Below, one piece after another: positions 36,630-46,164 of a stretch of DNA of 64,000 bases. The position numbers and the translations under genes are program-made. The stretch covers positions 1-64,000 of the forward strand of contig JAQYVF010000006.1 in the NCBI GenBank assembly GCA_030145625.1, in the 5' to 3' direction. The notes under the pieces are model-generated. The model saw only the letters and a list, made by a program, of their open reading frames with translations, did no database searches and had not been told where the DNA came from. How positions within the stretch are numbered: position 1 is the stretch's first letter; each line of letters begins with the position of its first letter. The stretch comes from Desulfocapsa sp. (GTDB taxonomy: Bacteria > Desulfobacterota > Desulfobulbia > Desulfobulbales > Desulfocapsaceae).

Positions 36630-37454
36630 ATGCAGCCTCTTGAGTTTATAAAATTTACCCCCCGAACCAACTGCGGCGAATGCGGGTATGCCGCTTGTCT
36701 GGCCTTTGCTGCGGCCGTTACGAAGGGTGGAGAGGATCCGGGTAAATGTCCCTATATTGACCAGTCTCTCCTTGGAGATGAATTTGGCACTCAGGAAAGG
36801 GGCAAAGATGGATTGCATGGAGTGGCAAAACTCCTTGATGAGAAGGATCTGGCACTGGTGGCTCATCTTAAGGAGAAGACCAGTGTGATTGATTTTTCTT
36901 CGGTGGCAGAATCAATAGGCTGTAATTGGTCCGGCCCTGAAGAGGATTGCCTTTTTTTCAGGTTTCTTGGACAGGAAGTAGAGCTCTCTCATAAAGGTGT
37001 TCTTATTGATGGGAAAGAGGTTGAAGACCCCAGGGATCAGATTTTGCTCTACAACTATGTGCATTTCGGTGTTGGTGGCCGGGAACCGAAGCAGCAATGG
37101 ATCGGGATGGAGTCTCTACCCAATTCCATCTCTAAAATTCGCACCCTGCGAGTCTACTGTGAGGAGCGGATAGCGGCATATTTTACAGGCTGTCCCGACC
37201 TGCTCAAACAACGTGCCTCCGCATTGGATGCTGTTTTTCAGGAAAATGCGGAGCAAAGTTGTACTGCTGCCTTTTTGGTACCGGCGCTGCCGCGCCTGCC
37301 CCTGTTTGTCCTTTTCTGGGACGAAGAGAAAGAGGACAATTTTCCATCAAAAGTAAAGGTCCTTTTTGATCAGAACGTCTTGGATTTTCTTGATATAGAA
37401 TCGTTGGTTTTCGCCGCAGAAAGGATGGCCGAGCGCTGGGTGCACCAGGAATAG
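36630..37454 (+). CDS. DUF3786-type protein with N-terminal iron-sulfur domain
   Basis: The 274-residue protein starts with a short Fe-S domain, TNCGECGYAACLAFAAAV followed by KCPY, which matches the four-cysteine [4Fe-4S] domain of the acetyl-CoA synthase gamma/RnfB type. The rest (~60-274) is the DUF3786 domain, seen mainly in anaerobes, with YNYVHFGVGGREPKQQWIGM near 140 and LPRLPLFVLFWDEE near 225. Its role is not known; it is often near corrinoid or methyltransferase genes, but not here. It is followed 18 bp later by the heptose kinase gene. Confidence 0.8.
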   Translation: MQPLEFIKFTPRTNCGECGYAACLAFAAAVTKGGEDPGKCPYIDQSLLGDEFGTQERGKDGLHGVAKLLDEKDLALVAHLKEKTSVIDFSSVAESIGCNWSGPEEDCLFFRFLGQEVELSHKGVLIDGKEVEDPRDQILLYNYVHFGVGGREPKQQWIGMESLPNSISKIRTLRVYCEERIAAYFTGCPDLLKQRASALDAVFQENAEQSCTAAFLVPALPRLPLFVLFWDEEKEDNFPSKVKVLFDQNVLDFLDIESLVFAAERMAERWVHQE

Positions 37455-37472
37455 TTACGAGTTGAGGAGATG

Positions 37473-38495
37473 ATGAGCGAGTTGGAAGATCTGGTACAGC
37501 AGATTGCCGGGAAAAAAATCCTGGTGGTAGGCGATATTATTGTAGATCATTTTGTATGGGGAACGGTAAGCAGAATTTCTCCGGAAGCCCCGGTTCCCGT
37601 GGTCAATGTAACCAAGGAAGAATTGCTGCTTGGCGGTGGCGCCAACGTCCTGCACAACATTTATTCCCTGGGGGCAGAGGCTGTCCTCTGTGGGATTGTA
37701 GGAGCTGATGAGATGGGGGGCCGTCTTAAGGGATTATTGCAGGACCTGGGCGCTTCTACCCGCGGCCTTGTGCAAGGGAAACGGCCGACAACGGTAAAGA
37801 CCCGGGTTGTGGCTCAGGGGCAGCAGGTGGTCCGTTTTGATCGGGAACAGACCGGCAGTCCCTCTGAAAAAACGATTGAGGCCATGAATGTTTTTCTTGC
37901 GGAAAATGTTTCTGATTTTGATGCAATAATCATCTCTGATTATTACAAGGGAGTTATCTCCAAGCCTCTGATGAATCAGCTTCTGATCCGGGTGGCTGAG
38001 GTAGAAAAAGAGACTGGGAGAAAGATACCGGTGGTTGTTGACCCCAAACCGGAGCAACCGGATCGTTTTTATGGGGCAAGCCTTATTACCCCCAACCATA
38101 TTGAAGCAGAAAAGATGTCGGGTACACATATCCATAACATAGAAGAGCTTCGAGTTGCAGCCGAACTTCTGCTGCAAAAAGTTGGTTGTCAGGCAGTTCT
38201 CATAACACGGGGGGAAGCGGGGATGGCTCTGCTGGAGAAGGGAAAAAAATTGGTTTCCATTCCCACCACTGCCCGTGAAGTCTTTGATGTGACCGGCGCA
38301 GGTGATACCGTGATTGCAGTCCTGGCACTGGGGCTAGCTGCTGGTGCTCCCTTTGGTGAAGCGGCAGCTCTTGCTAATATTGCTGCCGGGGTGGTGGTCG
38401 GCAAGGTTGGAACCGCCACTGTCAGTCAGGAAGAACTGCTCGCGGTGTTGCATGGCGAGGAGAAAATTGAAACAGTATTTACAAGCTGCGGGTGA
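37473..38495 (+). CDS. rfaE1: D-glycero-beta-D-manno-heptose-7-phosphate kinase
   Basis: The 340-residue protein is a PfkB-family sugar kinase close to the kinase half of HldE. Motifs: DHFVWGTVSRISPEAPVPVV near residue 26, LLGGGANVLHNI near 52, and the catalytic DVTGAGDTVIA near 268, with the anion hole and general base. It phosphorylates D-glycero-D-manno-heptose 7-phosphate for ADP-heptose and LPS inner core synthesis. The nucleotidyl-transferase half of HldE is missing, so a separate RfaE2 must exist elsewhere. Two in-frame ATGs at 37470 and 37473 are possible; GAGGAG just before suggests the second. Confidence 0.88.
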   Translation: MSELEDLVQQIAGKKILVVGDIIVDHFVWGTVSRISPEAPVPVVNVTKEELLLGGGANVLHNIYSLGAEAVLCGIVGADEMGGRLKGLLQDLGASTRGLVQGKRPTTVKTRVVAQGQQVVRFDREQTGSPSEKTIEAMNVFLAENVSDFDAIIISDYYKGVISKPLMNQLLIRVAEVEKETGRKIPVVVDPKPEQPDRFYGASLITPNHIEAEKMSGTHIHNIEELRVAAELLLQKVGCQAVLITRGEAGMALLEKGKKLVSIPTTAREVFDVTGAGDTVIAVLALGLAAGAPFGEAAALANIAAGVVVGKVGTATVSQEELLAVLHGEEKIETVFTSCG

Positions 38496-38500
38496 CACGT

Positions 38501-39382
38501 ATGTCCAGTAAAAGTATGACCGGGTTCGGCAGGGGAGAGACAGAGGCGGGAGGCAGGATGTGGACCGTTGAGATTCGCTGCGTCAACCACCGTTATCTTG
38601 ATCTCAAAATCAAATTGCCGAGAGGCTATGCCGGACTCGAGGAACGGGTGCGAAAAACAGTGGCTGCAACTCTTTCGCGTGGCCGAGTGGATGTCCTGCT
38701 TTCGGTTAGCGGGGATTTCTCTGATCTCATGGAGATGCGGGCGAATACCAGTCTTGCGCTTATTTACCGTGATGCCTTGGCTGACCTTGGTAAAACACTT
38801 GACCTGAATAATGATACCACACTTTCGCAGCTTGCGTCCTATCCGGATGTCCTTGTTCGAGAGCAGCGGACAGAGGATTTGGATGCGGTTTGGGACTCCA
38901 TGGAGTCTGCCTTGAAAGAGGCGCTGGTTACCTGTGATACCATGCGAAGTCAGGAGGGAGATGCCATGGCCAGGGATCTTCAGGAGCGGCTGGATAATTT
39001 TTCCCGGGTTGTGCATGATATTGAGGCTGCCATCCCTGAACTCCTGCAGCGCCGAGAACAGAACCTGAAAGAGCGGCTGCAGAAACTCCTCGACAATGTC
39101 CAGCTCGATCCGCAGCGTCTGGCCCAGGAAATAGCGATTCTTGCCGATAAAACTGATGTTACAGAAGAAATTGTTCGTTTATATAGTCATATCAGTCAGT
39201 TCCGTTCTTTTCTCGAGTCGGAAGAGGCGACCGGTCGAAAGATCGATTTTCTTCTTCAGGAATTTCTGCGCGAGGTCAATACAATGGCTTCTAAGATTAA
39301 TGATGCGACCATTGCCCATCTCACAGTAGAACTCAAAAGCGAACTGGAGAAGATGCGGGAACAGGTGCAGAATATTGAGTAG
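38501..39382 (+). CDS. yicC: YicC/YloC-family endoribonuclease
   Basis: The 293-residue protein starts SKSMTGFGRGET, the family signature, followed by VEIRCVNHRYLDLKIKLPRG and later RGRVDVLLSVSG. The C-terminal half ends with the conserved EATGRKIDFLLQEFLREVNT and IVRLYSHISQF. YicC-family proteins are recently recognised as endoribonucleases in stationary-phase RNA turnover. ATG 38501 (MSSKS) is preferred to the GTG at 38492. It stands five bases behind the heptose kinase stop and ahead of RemA and gmk, a linkage common in many bacteria (yicC-gmk). Confidence 0.9.
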   Translation: MSSKSMTGFGRGETEAGGRMWTVEIRCVNHRYLDLKIKLPRGYAGLEERVRKTVAATLSRGRVDVLLSVSGDFSDLMEMRANTSLALIYRDALADLGKTLDLNNDTTLSQLASYPDVLVREQRTEDLDAVWDSMESALKEALVTCDTMRSQEGDAMARDLQERLDNFSRVVHDIEAAIPELLQRREQNLKERLQKLLDNVQLDPQRLAQEIAILADKTDVTEEIVRLYSHISQFRSFLESEEATGRKIDFLLQEFLREVNTMASKINDATIAHLTVELKSELEKMREQVQNIE

Positions 39383-39460
39383 TGGGCTGTAGGGTAGGCT
39401 GGCAGGAATTTTTATGGGCCACTGAAATGCTAAGCGATCTGATCAGGGTAAACAACTTCT

Positions 39461-39745
39461 ATGCAACTGATTAATATTGGATTTGGAAATACGGTGATGG
39501 TTAATCGGATCATTGCCGTGATCAACACTGGTTCTTCACCGGCGCGGAAATTGAAGGAATTGGCAAAGGAGTCAGGGCAATTGGTGGATGTGACGGAGGG
39601 ACGGCGGACCAGGTCTCTTCTGATTATGGATTCTAATCATGTTATCCTCTCCTCCATTCAGCCCGATACCATTAGTCAGCGCCTGGCAGTTTTGCAGCAA
39701 AGCCTGCATTTAAACAGGGCACTGACGGGAAAGGAGACAGAATAG
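39461..39745 (+). CDS. remA: RemA-like / DUF370 small DNA-binding regulator
   Basis: The 94-residue protein begins MQLINIGFGNTVMVNRIIAV and has VDVTEGRRTRSLLIMDSNHV, which matches the RemA/DUF370 family. In Bacillus RemA is a DNA-binding regulator of matrix genes; in other bacteria the role is less clear. Here it lies between yicC and gmk, the conserved position of DUF370 genes (yicC-remA-gmk). The stop (39743-39745) is one base before the gmk start. Confidence 0.88.
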   Translation: MQLINIGFGNTVMVNRIIAVINTGSSPARKLKELAKESGQLVDVTEGRRTRSLLIMDSNHVILSSIQPDTISQRLAVLQQSLHLNRALTGKETE

Positions 39746-39746
39746 G

Positions 39747-40364
39747 ATGTCAGTAAAAGGACAACTTTTTATCCTCTCAGCTCCCTCGGGGGCAGGCAAA
39801 ACAACCATTCTGAAAAAAGTGATGGCCCAAGTGCCTGGGCTTGCCTTTTCAGTTTCTCACACCACCAGGTCGCCGCGCAGTGGTGAGGAAAATGGTGTCG
39901 ATTATCACTTTGTCTCAGTTGAAGAGTTTCAGGCCATGCGTGATAAGGGACTTTTTCTTGAATGGGCAGAAGTTCATGAAAATTTTTACGGAACCAGTCG
40001 ACCCGCAATTATGAAGCAGCTTGCGCGGGGCCTGGATATTGTCCTCGATATAGATGTCCAAGGGGCAGCCATTATTTCAAGGGATGCAACAGTGCCCGCC
40101 GTCTCTGTTTTTATTGCTCCGCCGACACTTTTAGAATTGGAAAAGCGGCTGCGGGGAAGGGGGACGGACAGTGAAGAGACCATTGAGCTGCGTCTGAATA
40201 ATACTGCTTGGGAAATGGAATCGGCACCTGATTATAATTATCTGGTGATTAACGATTCACTGGAAGAGGCCGTCACCACTCTAAAGGCCGTGATTATTGC
40301 CGAACGGAGCCGCGGCCACAGACTACCAACAGGTGAACCCATAGTGCTGGTGAATAAAACGTGA
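39747..40364 (+). CDS. gmk: Guanylate kinase
   Basis: The 205-residue protein has the P-loop LSAPSGAGKTTI at residues 9-20, SHTTRSPRSGEENGVDYHFV near 35 (GMP-binding), and the lid with FIAPPTLLELEKRLRGRGTD near 117. It phosphorylates GMP to GDP. Length and motifs are standard. AAAGGAG lies before the ATG. The stop overlaps the next gene's GTG start (GTGA). Confidence 0.94.
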   Translation: MSVKGQLFILSAPSGAGKTTILKKVMAQVPGLAFSVSHTTRSPRSGEENGVDYHFVSVEEFQAMRDKGLFLEWAEVHENFYGTSRPAIMKQLARGLDIVLDIDVQGAAIISRDATVPAVSVFIAPPTLLELEKRLRGRGTDSEETIELRLNNTAWEMESAPDYNYLVINDSLEEAVTTLKAVIIAERSRGHRLPTGEPIVLVNKT

Positions 40365-41164
40365 GAAAAAAAGAGAACAACCATAAGGGGAATGAGCGCA
40401 AAATTCGTCTCAGTGATGATCTGCTCTGGGGAATTCATCCCGTATATGAAGCCCTGGAGCAGGAAGCAGAGCGTATCAGCGAAATCATCGTGGTTAAGGA
40501 CAGGAAGGGCGGTAAGCGTGAGGAGATTATTGAAAGTGCGCGCAGAGCAGGGATAAAAACTTCCTTTGTTTCTTCTCTTCGACTGACCGGAGAAGAGGCC
40601 TCACAGGTTCGTCATCAGGGTGTGGTGGCTCGAATGTCTCAAACGAAGCTGATGCCTTTTGACGATTTGGTGGAGAAATTCACAACCTTGGTGGCCAGCG
40701 GTATGAATCCTAGGCTTATTGTTCTCGATTCTCTGCAGGATCCTCATAATGTGGGAGCTATTATTCGCTCTGCCCATGCCTCAGGAATGAATGGGGTTCT
40801 CTTGACCAGGGAACGTTCTGCCCCCATTGGGGGAACTGCTGCAAAATCTGCGGCCGGGGCCATGTCCCATATTGATATCTGTCAGGTGACAAATCTGTCA
40901 AATGCTCTGCAAACCCTCAAAAAATCTGGTGCCTGGATTTTTGGCGCCGTAAAAGATTCTGAGGCTCAGTCCTTGTATAAAGCAGACCTGGCCGTCCCGG
41001 CCTGTGTGGTTGTGGGGAGTGAGGGGCAGGGTATACGCCCTCTGGTGCGGAAGCAATGCGATGTTCTTATTTCTATCCCCATGGAAGGACAACTGGACTC
41101 TCTGAACAGCTCTGTGGCAGCAGGGGTGATTATGTTCGAGATGCTAAGGCAGCGTAATGTGTGA
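40361..41164 (+). CDS. rlmB: 23S rRNA (guanosine-2'-O)-methyltransferase RlmB-like (SpoU/TrmH family)
   Basis: The 267-residue protein has an N-terminal substrate-binding domain (LLWGIHPVYEALEQEAERIS, then VRHQGVVARMS) and a SPOUT methyltransferase domain: LIVLDSLQDPHNVGAIIRSA near 125, VVGSEGQGIRPLVRKQCDVL near 215, and ISIPMEGQLDSLNSSVAAGV near 236. It makes 2'-O-methylguanosine in 23S rRNA (G2251 in E. coli). The N-terminal extension of ~20 basic residues is not always present. GTG start overlaps the gmk stop, so it is in the same operon. Confidence 0.88.
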   Translation: MRKKENNHKGNERKIRLSDDLLWGIHPVYEALEQEAERISEIIVVKDRKGGKREEIIESARRAGIKTSFVSSLRLTGEEASQVRHQGVVARMSQTKLMPFDDLVEKFTTLVASGMNPRLIVLDSLQDPHNVGAIIRSAHASGMNGVLLTRERSAPIGGTAAKSAAGAMSHIDICQVTNLSNALQTLKKSGAWIFGAVKDSEAQSLYKADLAVPACVVVGSEGQGIRPLVRKQCDVLISIPMEGQLDSLNSSVAAGVIMFEMLRQRNV

Positions 41165-41388
41165 GTGCTGAAGAGACGGAGTCGTCTGCACCTGCTGTGA
41201 ATCAGCAGCTCGGCTATAACCGAGCTTGCCGACGCGGGGCCGGGGTGCCAGCACCTTGAGGGCCTGCATGGCATCTACAGTATTGCAGTTGCACCCTGCA
41301 CATCCATGAGGCTGCAGTCTAAAAAAGGATGAGACCAATAGAGCCTGTCAGGCAATGAATCAGTCCAATCCTCGAGGTCACAGACGGT
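41165..41388. other. Intergenic region with two small overlapping hairpins
   Basis: Between convergent rlmB and the S1 gene lie CTGCTG/CAGCAG (41192-41208) and AGCTCGG/CCGAGCT (41207-41226), which share two bases and so exclude each other. No T-run follows. The GC-rich part up to 41320 looks like a decayed sequence, but I recognise no gene. Confidence 0.4.
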
Positions 41389-42582
41389 CTATTTTGACTT
41401 TTCTCTCATTTTTGCCTGGAGGAGGTCACCGAGGGTTCCAAGGGTTGCAGACTGCTCTTTCTTGCTCTTCTTAAAGGTCTTTAAGAGATCCTGTTCCTTG
41501 TTTTGGTCTTCTTCAGGGCTTACATAGTCGGAGGGGGCAAGGCTGATTCGTTTTTCTACTGTATCAACGTTTTCCACTTGTACTTCGAGCTCCTGACCTT
41601 CTTCAAGGACTTCTCGTGGATGGTTTATCCGTCGTCCTTTGCCCAGCTTAGAGATATGTACCAGTCCATCCACTCCTGGTTCCAGAGTGACAAAGGCACC
41701 AAATTGGGCCAGCCGGGCCACGGTACCGGTGAGTATGCTGCCCACAGTTAACTTTTCGGCAGCCTTTTCCCAAGGATCCTCAAGTGTCTCCTTGATACTC
41801 AGAGAAATACGATCTGCATCCCAGTCCAGTTTTTTGATGACAACGTTTATTTCCTGGCCCACTGTGTAGTAATCATTGATGTTTTCTACCCGGCTCCATC
41901 CAATTGCAGAGATAGGAACCAGGCCATCGACTCCCCCGATATCGACAAAGGCACCGAAGTCTCGGATAGAGGTGATTGTTCCGCTGACAGTCTGTCCTTC
42001 TTCTAGGGTTTCTTGCAGTTTGGCGCGCTGTTCTTCCCGTTCTGCTTCCAGCAAGGCTCTGGCGGAAACTACAATGTTGCGGCCATTCTCTTCAAATTTG
42101 GTGATAAGAAAGGTCATATGTCGACCCATATATTCGGCGCCTGCATCTTCCACGCGGCGCAGCCCCATTTGAGAGTAAGGGCAAAAGGCACGAATAGAAC
42201 CGCCAAGGGTGATTTCAAATCCTCCCTTTATCTCTTCTTTGACAAGACCCTCCACCGGGATAGCACTGCGGCAGGCCTCTTCCAGGTGGCTCGCGTCTTT
42301 TCCGGAACTGAGTGTGGTGGTAAAGAGTTGCTCACCTCTGGCAGCCTTAAGGAAGTAGACTTCGATTTTGTCTCCCTCGGTGACTTTGAGTTCTTTATTC
42401 TCGTCAAGCAGCTCGGAACTATTAAGAATACCTTCGCTCTTCCCTCCAGTGTCAAGGAAGACAGATTCGCCGCTCATACCGACGATGGTGGCTGTGATCT
42501 TTTGCCCCGGTGTCAGACGACGTATGGGCTTGGAGTCGATCTCCTGAAAGAGTGCTGCAAAACTATCTGTATCCTGGGACAT
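41389..42582 (-). CDS. S1 RNA-binding-domain protein (ribosomal protein S1-like, four S1 domains)
   Basis: The 397-residue protein contains four S1 domains, at about 25-95 (GQKITATIVGMSGESVFLDT), 105-185 (a degenerate one with FCPYSQMGLR), 195-265 (GQTVSGTITSIRDFGAFVDI) and 280-350 (GSILTGTVARLAQFGAFVTL), then a charged tail. E. coli S1 has six. It binds mRNA or single-stranded RNA and may help translation start or RNA turnover. With four domains and about 400 residues it resembles the shorter S1-like proteins of many bacteria (RpsA-like or YpfD-like). It converges with rlmB and stands alone. Confidence 0.85.
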   Translation of the reverse strand: MSQDTDSFAALFQEIDSKPIRRLTPGQKITATIVGMSGESVFLDTGGKSEGILNSSELLDENKELKVTEGDKIEVYFLKAARGEQLFTTTLSSGKDASHLEEACRSAIPVEGLVKEEIKGGFEITLGGSIRAFCPYSQMGLRRVEDAGAEYMGRHMTFLITKFEENGRNIVVSARALLEAEREEQRAKLQETLEEGQTVSGTITSIRDFGAFVDIGGVDGLVPISAIGWSRVENINDYYTVGQEINVVIKKLDWDADRISLSIKETLEDPWEKAAEKLTVGSILTGTVARLAQFGAFVTLEPGVDGLVHISKLGKGRRINHPREVLEEGQELEVQVENVDTVEKRISLAPSDYVSPEEDQNKEQDLLKTFKKSKKEQSATLGTLGDLLQAKMREKSK

Positions 42583-42968
42583 GTCTATTACCTGCTAGAG
42601 ATGAAAAAGAAGAAGAGTAAGAAAACCAGTTAATAAAAAAACTATTTTACCATGTATGAGAAGGAAAGGAAGAGGGAAAATGGTCTGTTGGTTATGGGGT
42701 TCCTTCTCGTAGGATCTGAAATGGTATTTTTGCATCGTATGAGACAGCTATTACTCATTGTAGATTTAACCTGAAACAAGCTGATTGCAAGAGAATTGTT
42801 TACTTCTTACAGGAAAATTGCAAAATATCTATCTAAAAGTTCCTAAGTTTGTTGTGCAATTATAGATCTGTTATAATACATATAGAAGAATTCGTATGTG
42901 AACCGGTGTGTTGCTGTCCATAAAAGGAAGTGGAGTCAAATTCTCAGGCAAGAATAAAGGAGTGTCCT
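42583..42968. other. AT-rich intergenic region, no gene found
   Basis: About 390 bases between the divergent S1 gene and the ABC transporter set. No supported open frame or RNA gene. It should hold promoters for both directions. Confidence 0.5.
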
Positions 42969-43682
42969 GTGACCAATAGTCCTATTCTCATGAAGCTTGA
43001 AAATGTCCATCGCACATTTCAGGTGGGTGAGATTGCTGTTCATGTTCTGCGAGGAGTTGATCTCGATATTTATGCAGGAGAGTTACTGATAATCCAAGGT
43101 GAATCCGGTTCCGGTAAGAGCACCCTGATGAATATGATCGGTGGTATTGATCAGCCTTCTCAGGGGACGATTAGCTTTGAGGAACAGGATATCAGTAAAT
43201 TAGGTGATCGTCGACTCACCATGTTCCGCAGGGACCAGGTAGGCTTCGTTTTCCAGTTCTACAATCTTGTTCCCACTCTTTCAGCACTTGAAAATGTGGC
43301 CACGGCCACAGAGATAGCAGATAAACCAATGGACCCGGCCGAGGCCCTGGATCTGGTAGGTCTGTCAGATCGAATCAATCATTTTCCCGCACAACTGTCA
43401 GGTGGTGAGCAACAGCGGGTGGCCATGGCCCGAGCCATTGCCAAACATCCGAAACTCATGCTCTGTGATGAACCCACCGGTGCCCTTGATCATGAAAACA
43501 CCATCATGATTCTAGAACTCTTACAAAAAATTAATCACGAGACCGGTACCACCATGGTGATGATTACCCATGCCCAGGCAATGACTGGGATGGCGAACCG
43601 TATAGCACTAATTGCCGATGGTATAATAGACAAAGTGAGCATTAATTCTGCTCCGGTACTGGCTAAGGAACTCGTCTGGTAA
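42969..43682 (+). CDS. ABC transporter ATPase (MacB/LolD-like)
   Basis: The 237-residue protein has Walker [10 protein letters not shown] near residue 45, the Q-loop ([18 protein letters not shown]), the ABC signature [19 protein letters not shown] near 145, and Walker [13 protein letters not shown] near 168. It belongs to the MacB/LolD/DevA group that drives export or lipid/protein release. I chose GTG 42969 because AAAGGAG stands just upstream; the GTG at 42930 directly follows its own weak site. It overlaps the permease start by one base (TAATG). With the permease and a HlyD adaptor it forms an export set. Confidence 0.9.
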   Translation: MTNSPILMKLENVHRTFQVGEIAVHVLRGVDLDIYAGELLIIQGESGSGKSTLMNMIGGIDQPSQGTISFEEQDISKLGDRRLTMFRRDQVGFVFQFYNLVPTLSALENVATATEIADKPMDPAEALDLVGLSDRINHFPAQLSGGEQQRVAMARAIAKHPKLMLCDEPTGALDHENTIMILELLQKINHETGTTMVMITHAQAMTGMANRIALIADGIIDKVSINSAPVLAKELVW

Positions 43683-46060
43683 TGGAGACTCTGGACCGCA
43701 AACTTCTGCGAGATGTAGGGCAGAGCTGGCATATGTTGCTGGCAGTGAGTGCAATTATTGCCGTCGGCATTGGCTGCTTTGTCGGCATGTTGTCGGCTGC
43801 CCGGAATCTTGAATATGCGAGGAGCAGCTATTACTCGTCCTGCAGACTTGCTGACTTCTGGCTTGATCTGAAAAAGGCCCCGGCAGAAGAGATTAAACGG
43901 TTGGCAATGGTTCCTGGTATCTCAGAGATCCGGGAGCGTATTCAGTTTCATGTGCTTCTTGATCTTGCTGAAACTGAGAAGCCGATCGGTGCCATGGTCA
44001 TCTCCATGCCAGATGAAGAGGAACCTGTAATTAACAATATTATCATTCGTACGGGCACCTATTTTACCCATGGTCGAGCTAATGAGGTGATCATCTCAGA
44101 AAAATTTGCCAAGGCACGTAACATCATGCCGGGAGATAGTATCCCAGCAATATTGAACAATCAGCGCAAGGAGTTGATCGTTGTGGGGACAGCGATCAGT
44201 GCCGAGTTTGTCTATATGGTTTCTCCCGGCAGCATGATCGATGATCCCGGCAGTTATGGGTTGATGTATATCAAGCGAAGTTTTGCTGAGGACACCTTCG
44301 GTTTCAACGGCGCATGCAATAGTGTTGTAGGTCTGCTGGCGCCGGAGGCACGGCAGGAGGCAGAGCGGATTGTCAATAGCCTGTCTGACAGGTTGGAATC
44401 TTATGGGGTATTTGTTGCTCTGCCTCGAGCTGAACAGTTTTCTCCCATGATATTGGATGGTGAGATGACACAGCTTAAAAATATGGCCTACATCTTTCCC
44501 TCTTTTTTTCTTGTGGTTGCGGCTCTACTTTTAAACGTCCTGATGATTCGTCTGGCCGAGCAGCAGCGTACCGTTATCGGAACACTCAAGGCTATCGGCT
44601 ACGAAAATCGTGTCCTGATGATCCATTTCCTGAAATTTGCAGCCACCGCAGGGTTGGCGGGCGGTATTTTCGGGTGCCTTTTTGGCTATTGGCTGGCCGG
44701 CGTCACCACAAAAATGTATGTGGAATATTTTACCTTTCCGAAGCTGACCAATAGCTTTTATCCAGACCTCTTGCTGGCAGGATTGTCTGTATCAATTTTT
44801 TTCTCAATGCTTGGTACGCTGAAAGGAATTCGCCATATTATGCGACTGGAGCCTGCAGAGGCCATGCGCCCGGCAGCGCCGCCGATCGGAGGAGTTGTTT
44901 TTCTGGAAAAGATCCGTCTGTTCTGGCAAAATCTCGATGTCCAGTGGCAGATGATCCTGCGGGGACTTTTACGGAATAAGGGGCGTACTGCGGTGGCGGT
45001 CTTTTCTGCGGCAATGGGAAGCAGTATCGTTGTATTGACTTTCGGCTTCGTCGATTCAATGGACGAGATGGTCTGTTTGCAGTTTGAGCGACTGCTGCGC
45101 AGCGATTACCACCTGACCTTTCGAAATGAGATGAGTTTTTCTACCTTTGATGAGATCCGTCGTCTCCCAGGAATCATACATGCAGAACCGGTACTCATCG
45201 TTCCCTGTACCTTTCAGGTAAGAAACCATTCCAAACGCGGTGCCATTATGGGTATTGTCCGCAAGGGTGAGCTGACAAACCCGACCAATGAAAAAGGGGA
45301 TATTATTCCCCTTCCAAGTGCCGGGTTGCTCATGAGTAGTCGTTTGATGAAGCGACTGGAGATATCACCTGGAGACTCCGTTGATGTACTTCCCGTCAAA
45401 GGTGAGCGTCGTACCCTTACCCTCCCTGTTGTTCAGGGGGTCAGCAGCATGGTGGGGCTCATGGTATATGCAGAGTATGATTGGTTAAATCATGTTTTGG
45501 GCAGCGAGAGGATGATCAATGAGGTCCATGTTCTTGCTGCCCATGGTGATACGGAAAAGAAGGAGCTTATGAATAAGGTGCGGACCATGCCCGGTCTTGA
45601 AGTGCTGACTGATCTGGGTGAACAGAAGCAGGCTTTGAACAGCCAACTCGACAGGGCCATGCGTTCTTCGGCCGTTATCATGATACTGTTCGCTGCAGTC
45701 ATTTTTTTTGGGGCTATTCTTAATGGAACCCTGATTGCAATATCAGAGCGGCGTAGGGAAATGGCAACTTTTCGAACCATGGGATATTTCGAAGGCGAGG
45801 TGGCAAACCTCTTTCTTCGTGAAAATATGGTGACTAATGTGGTTGGCACTTTGATCGGTTTACCGTTGGGCTATTGGATGCTCATTGGCTCAATGCAGAT
45901 GTTTGTTACCGATGCCTACAGTTTTCCAGCAAAACTCGATGCTGTCAGTTACGGTTATACCCTTGGCCTTGCCGTCTTGTTTGTGCTGTTGTCTCAGGGG
46001 ATTGTGAGAAGGACTCTGAGGAAGCAGAACTGGGTTGAGGCCTTGAGTTTAAAGGAATAA
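43682..46060 (+). CDS. ABC transporter permease, duplicated FtsX-like type
   Basis: The 792-residue protein has an N-terminal helix (LLAVSAIIAVGIGCFVGMLS), a periplasmic MacB-like core domain, three helices near 265-380 (first FtsX block), a helix near 435 (AVFSAAMGSSIVVLTFGFVD), another periplasmic domain, and a C-terminal FtsX block with helices near 660-790. This two-times-four helix layout is that of large FtsX permeases rather than the four-helix MacB. It would move a substrate from the inner membrane or periplasm outward, energised by the ATPase encoded upstream. It ends 104 bp before the adaptor gene. Confidence 0.87.
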   Translation: METLDRKLLRDVGQSWHMLLAVSAIIAVGIGCFVGMLSAARNLEYARSSYYSSCRLADFWLDLKKAPAEEIKRLAMVPGISEIRERIQFHVLLDLAETEKPIGAMVISMPDEEEPVINNIIIRTGTYFTHGRANEVIISEKFAKARNIMPGDSIPAILNNQRKELIVVGTAISAEFVYMVSPGSMIDDPGSYGLMYIKRSFAEDTFGFNGACNSVVGLLAPEARQEAERIVNSLSDRLESYGVFVALPRAEQFSPMILDGEMTQLKNMAYIFPSFFLVVAALLLNVLMIRLAEQQRTVIGTLKAIGYENRVLMIHFLKFAATAGLAGGIFGCLFGYWLAGVTTKMYVEYFTFPKLTNSFYPDLLLAGLSVSIFFSMLGTLKGIRHIMRLEPAEAMRPAAPPIGGVVFLEKIRLFWQNLDVQWQMILRGLLRNKGRTAVAVFSAAMGSSIVVLTFGFVDSMDEMVCLQFERLLRSDYHLTFRNEMSFSTFDEIRRLPGIIHAEPVLIVPCTFQVRNHSKRGAIMGIVRKGELTNPTNEKGDIIPLPSAGLLMSSRLMKRLEISPGDSVDVLPVKGERRTLTLPVVQGVSSMVGLMVYAEYDWLNHVLGSERMINEVHVLAAHGDTEKKELMNKVRTMPGLEVLTDLGEQKQALNSQLDRAMRSSAVIMILFAAVIFFGAILNGTLIAISERRREMATFRTMGYFEGEVANLFLRENMVTNVVGTLIGLPLGYWMLIGSMQMFVTDAYSFPAKLDAVSYGYTLGLAVLFVLLSQGIVRRTLRKQNWVEALSLKE

Positions 46061-46164
46061 GGAGTTGTTGTGGTGATACGGCGAAAGGTTGAAGACTGAA
46101 GGGAGATAGTATGTGAGTTACTTTTCAGCTGAAGAGTTCGTTTGGTTTTAACGAGAGAGAAAAA

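Noticed and set aside
41144-41338. 64-codon minus-strand frame between rlmB and the S1 gene (HGCAGCNCN)
   Set aside because: The cysteine-rich start is suggestive but there is no ribosome site and no family match; the region may be decayed DNA.
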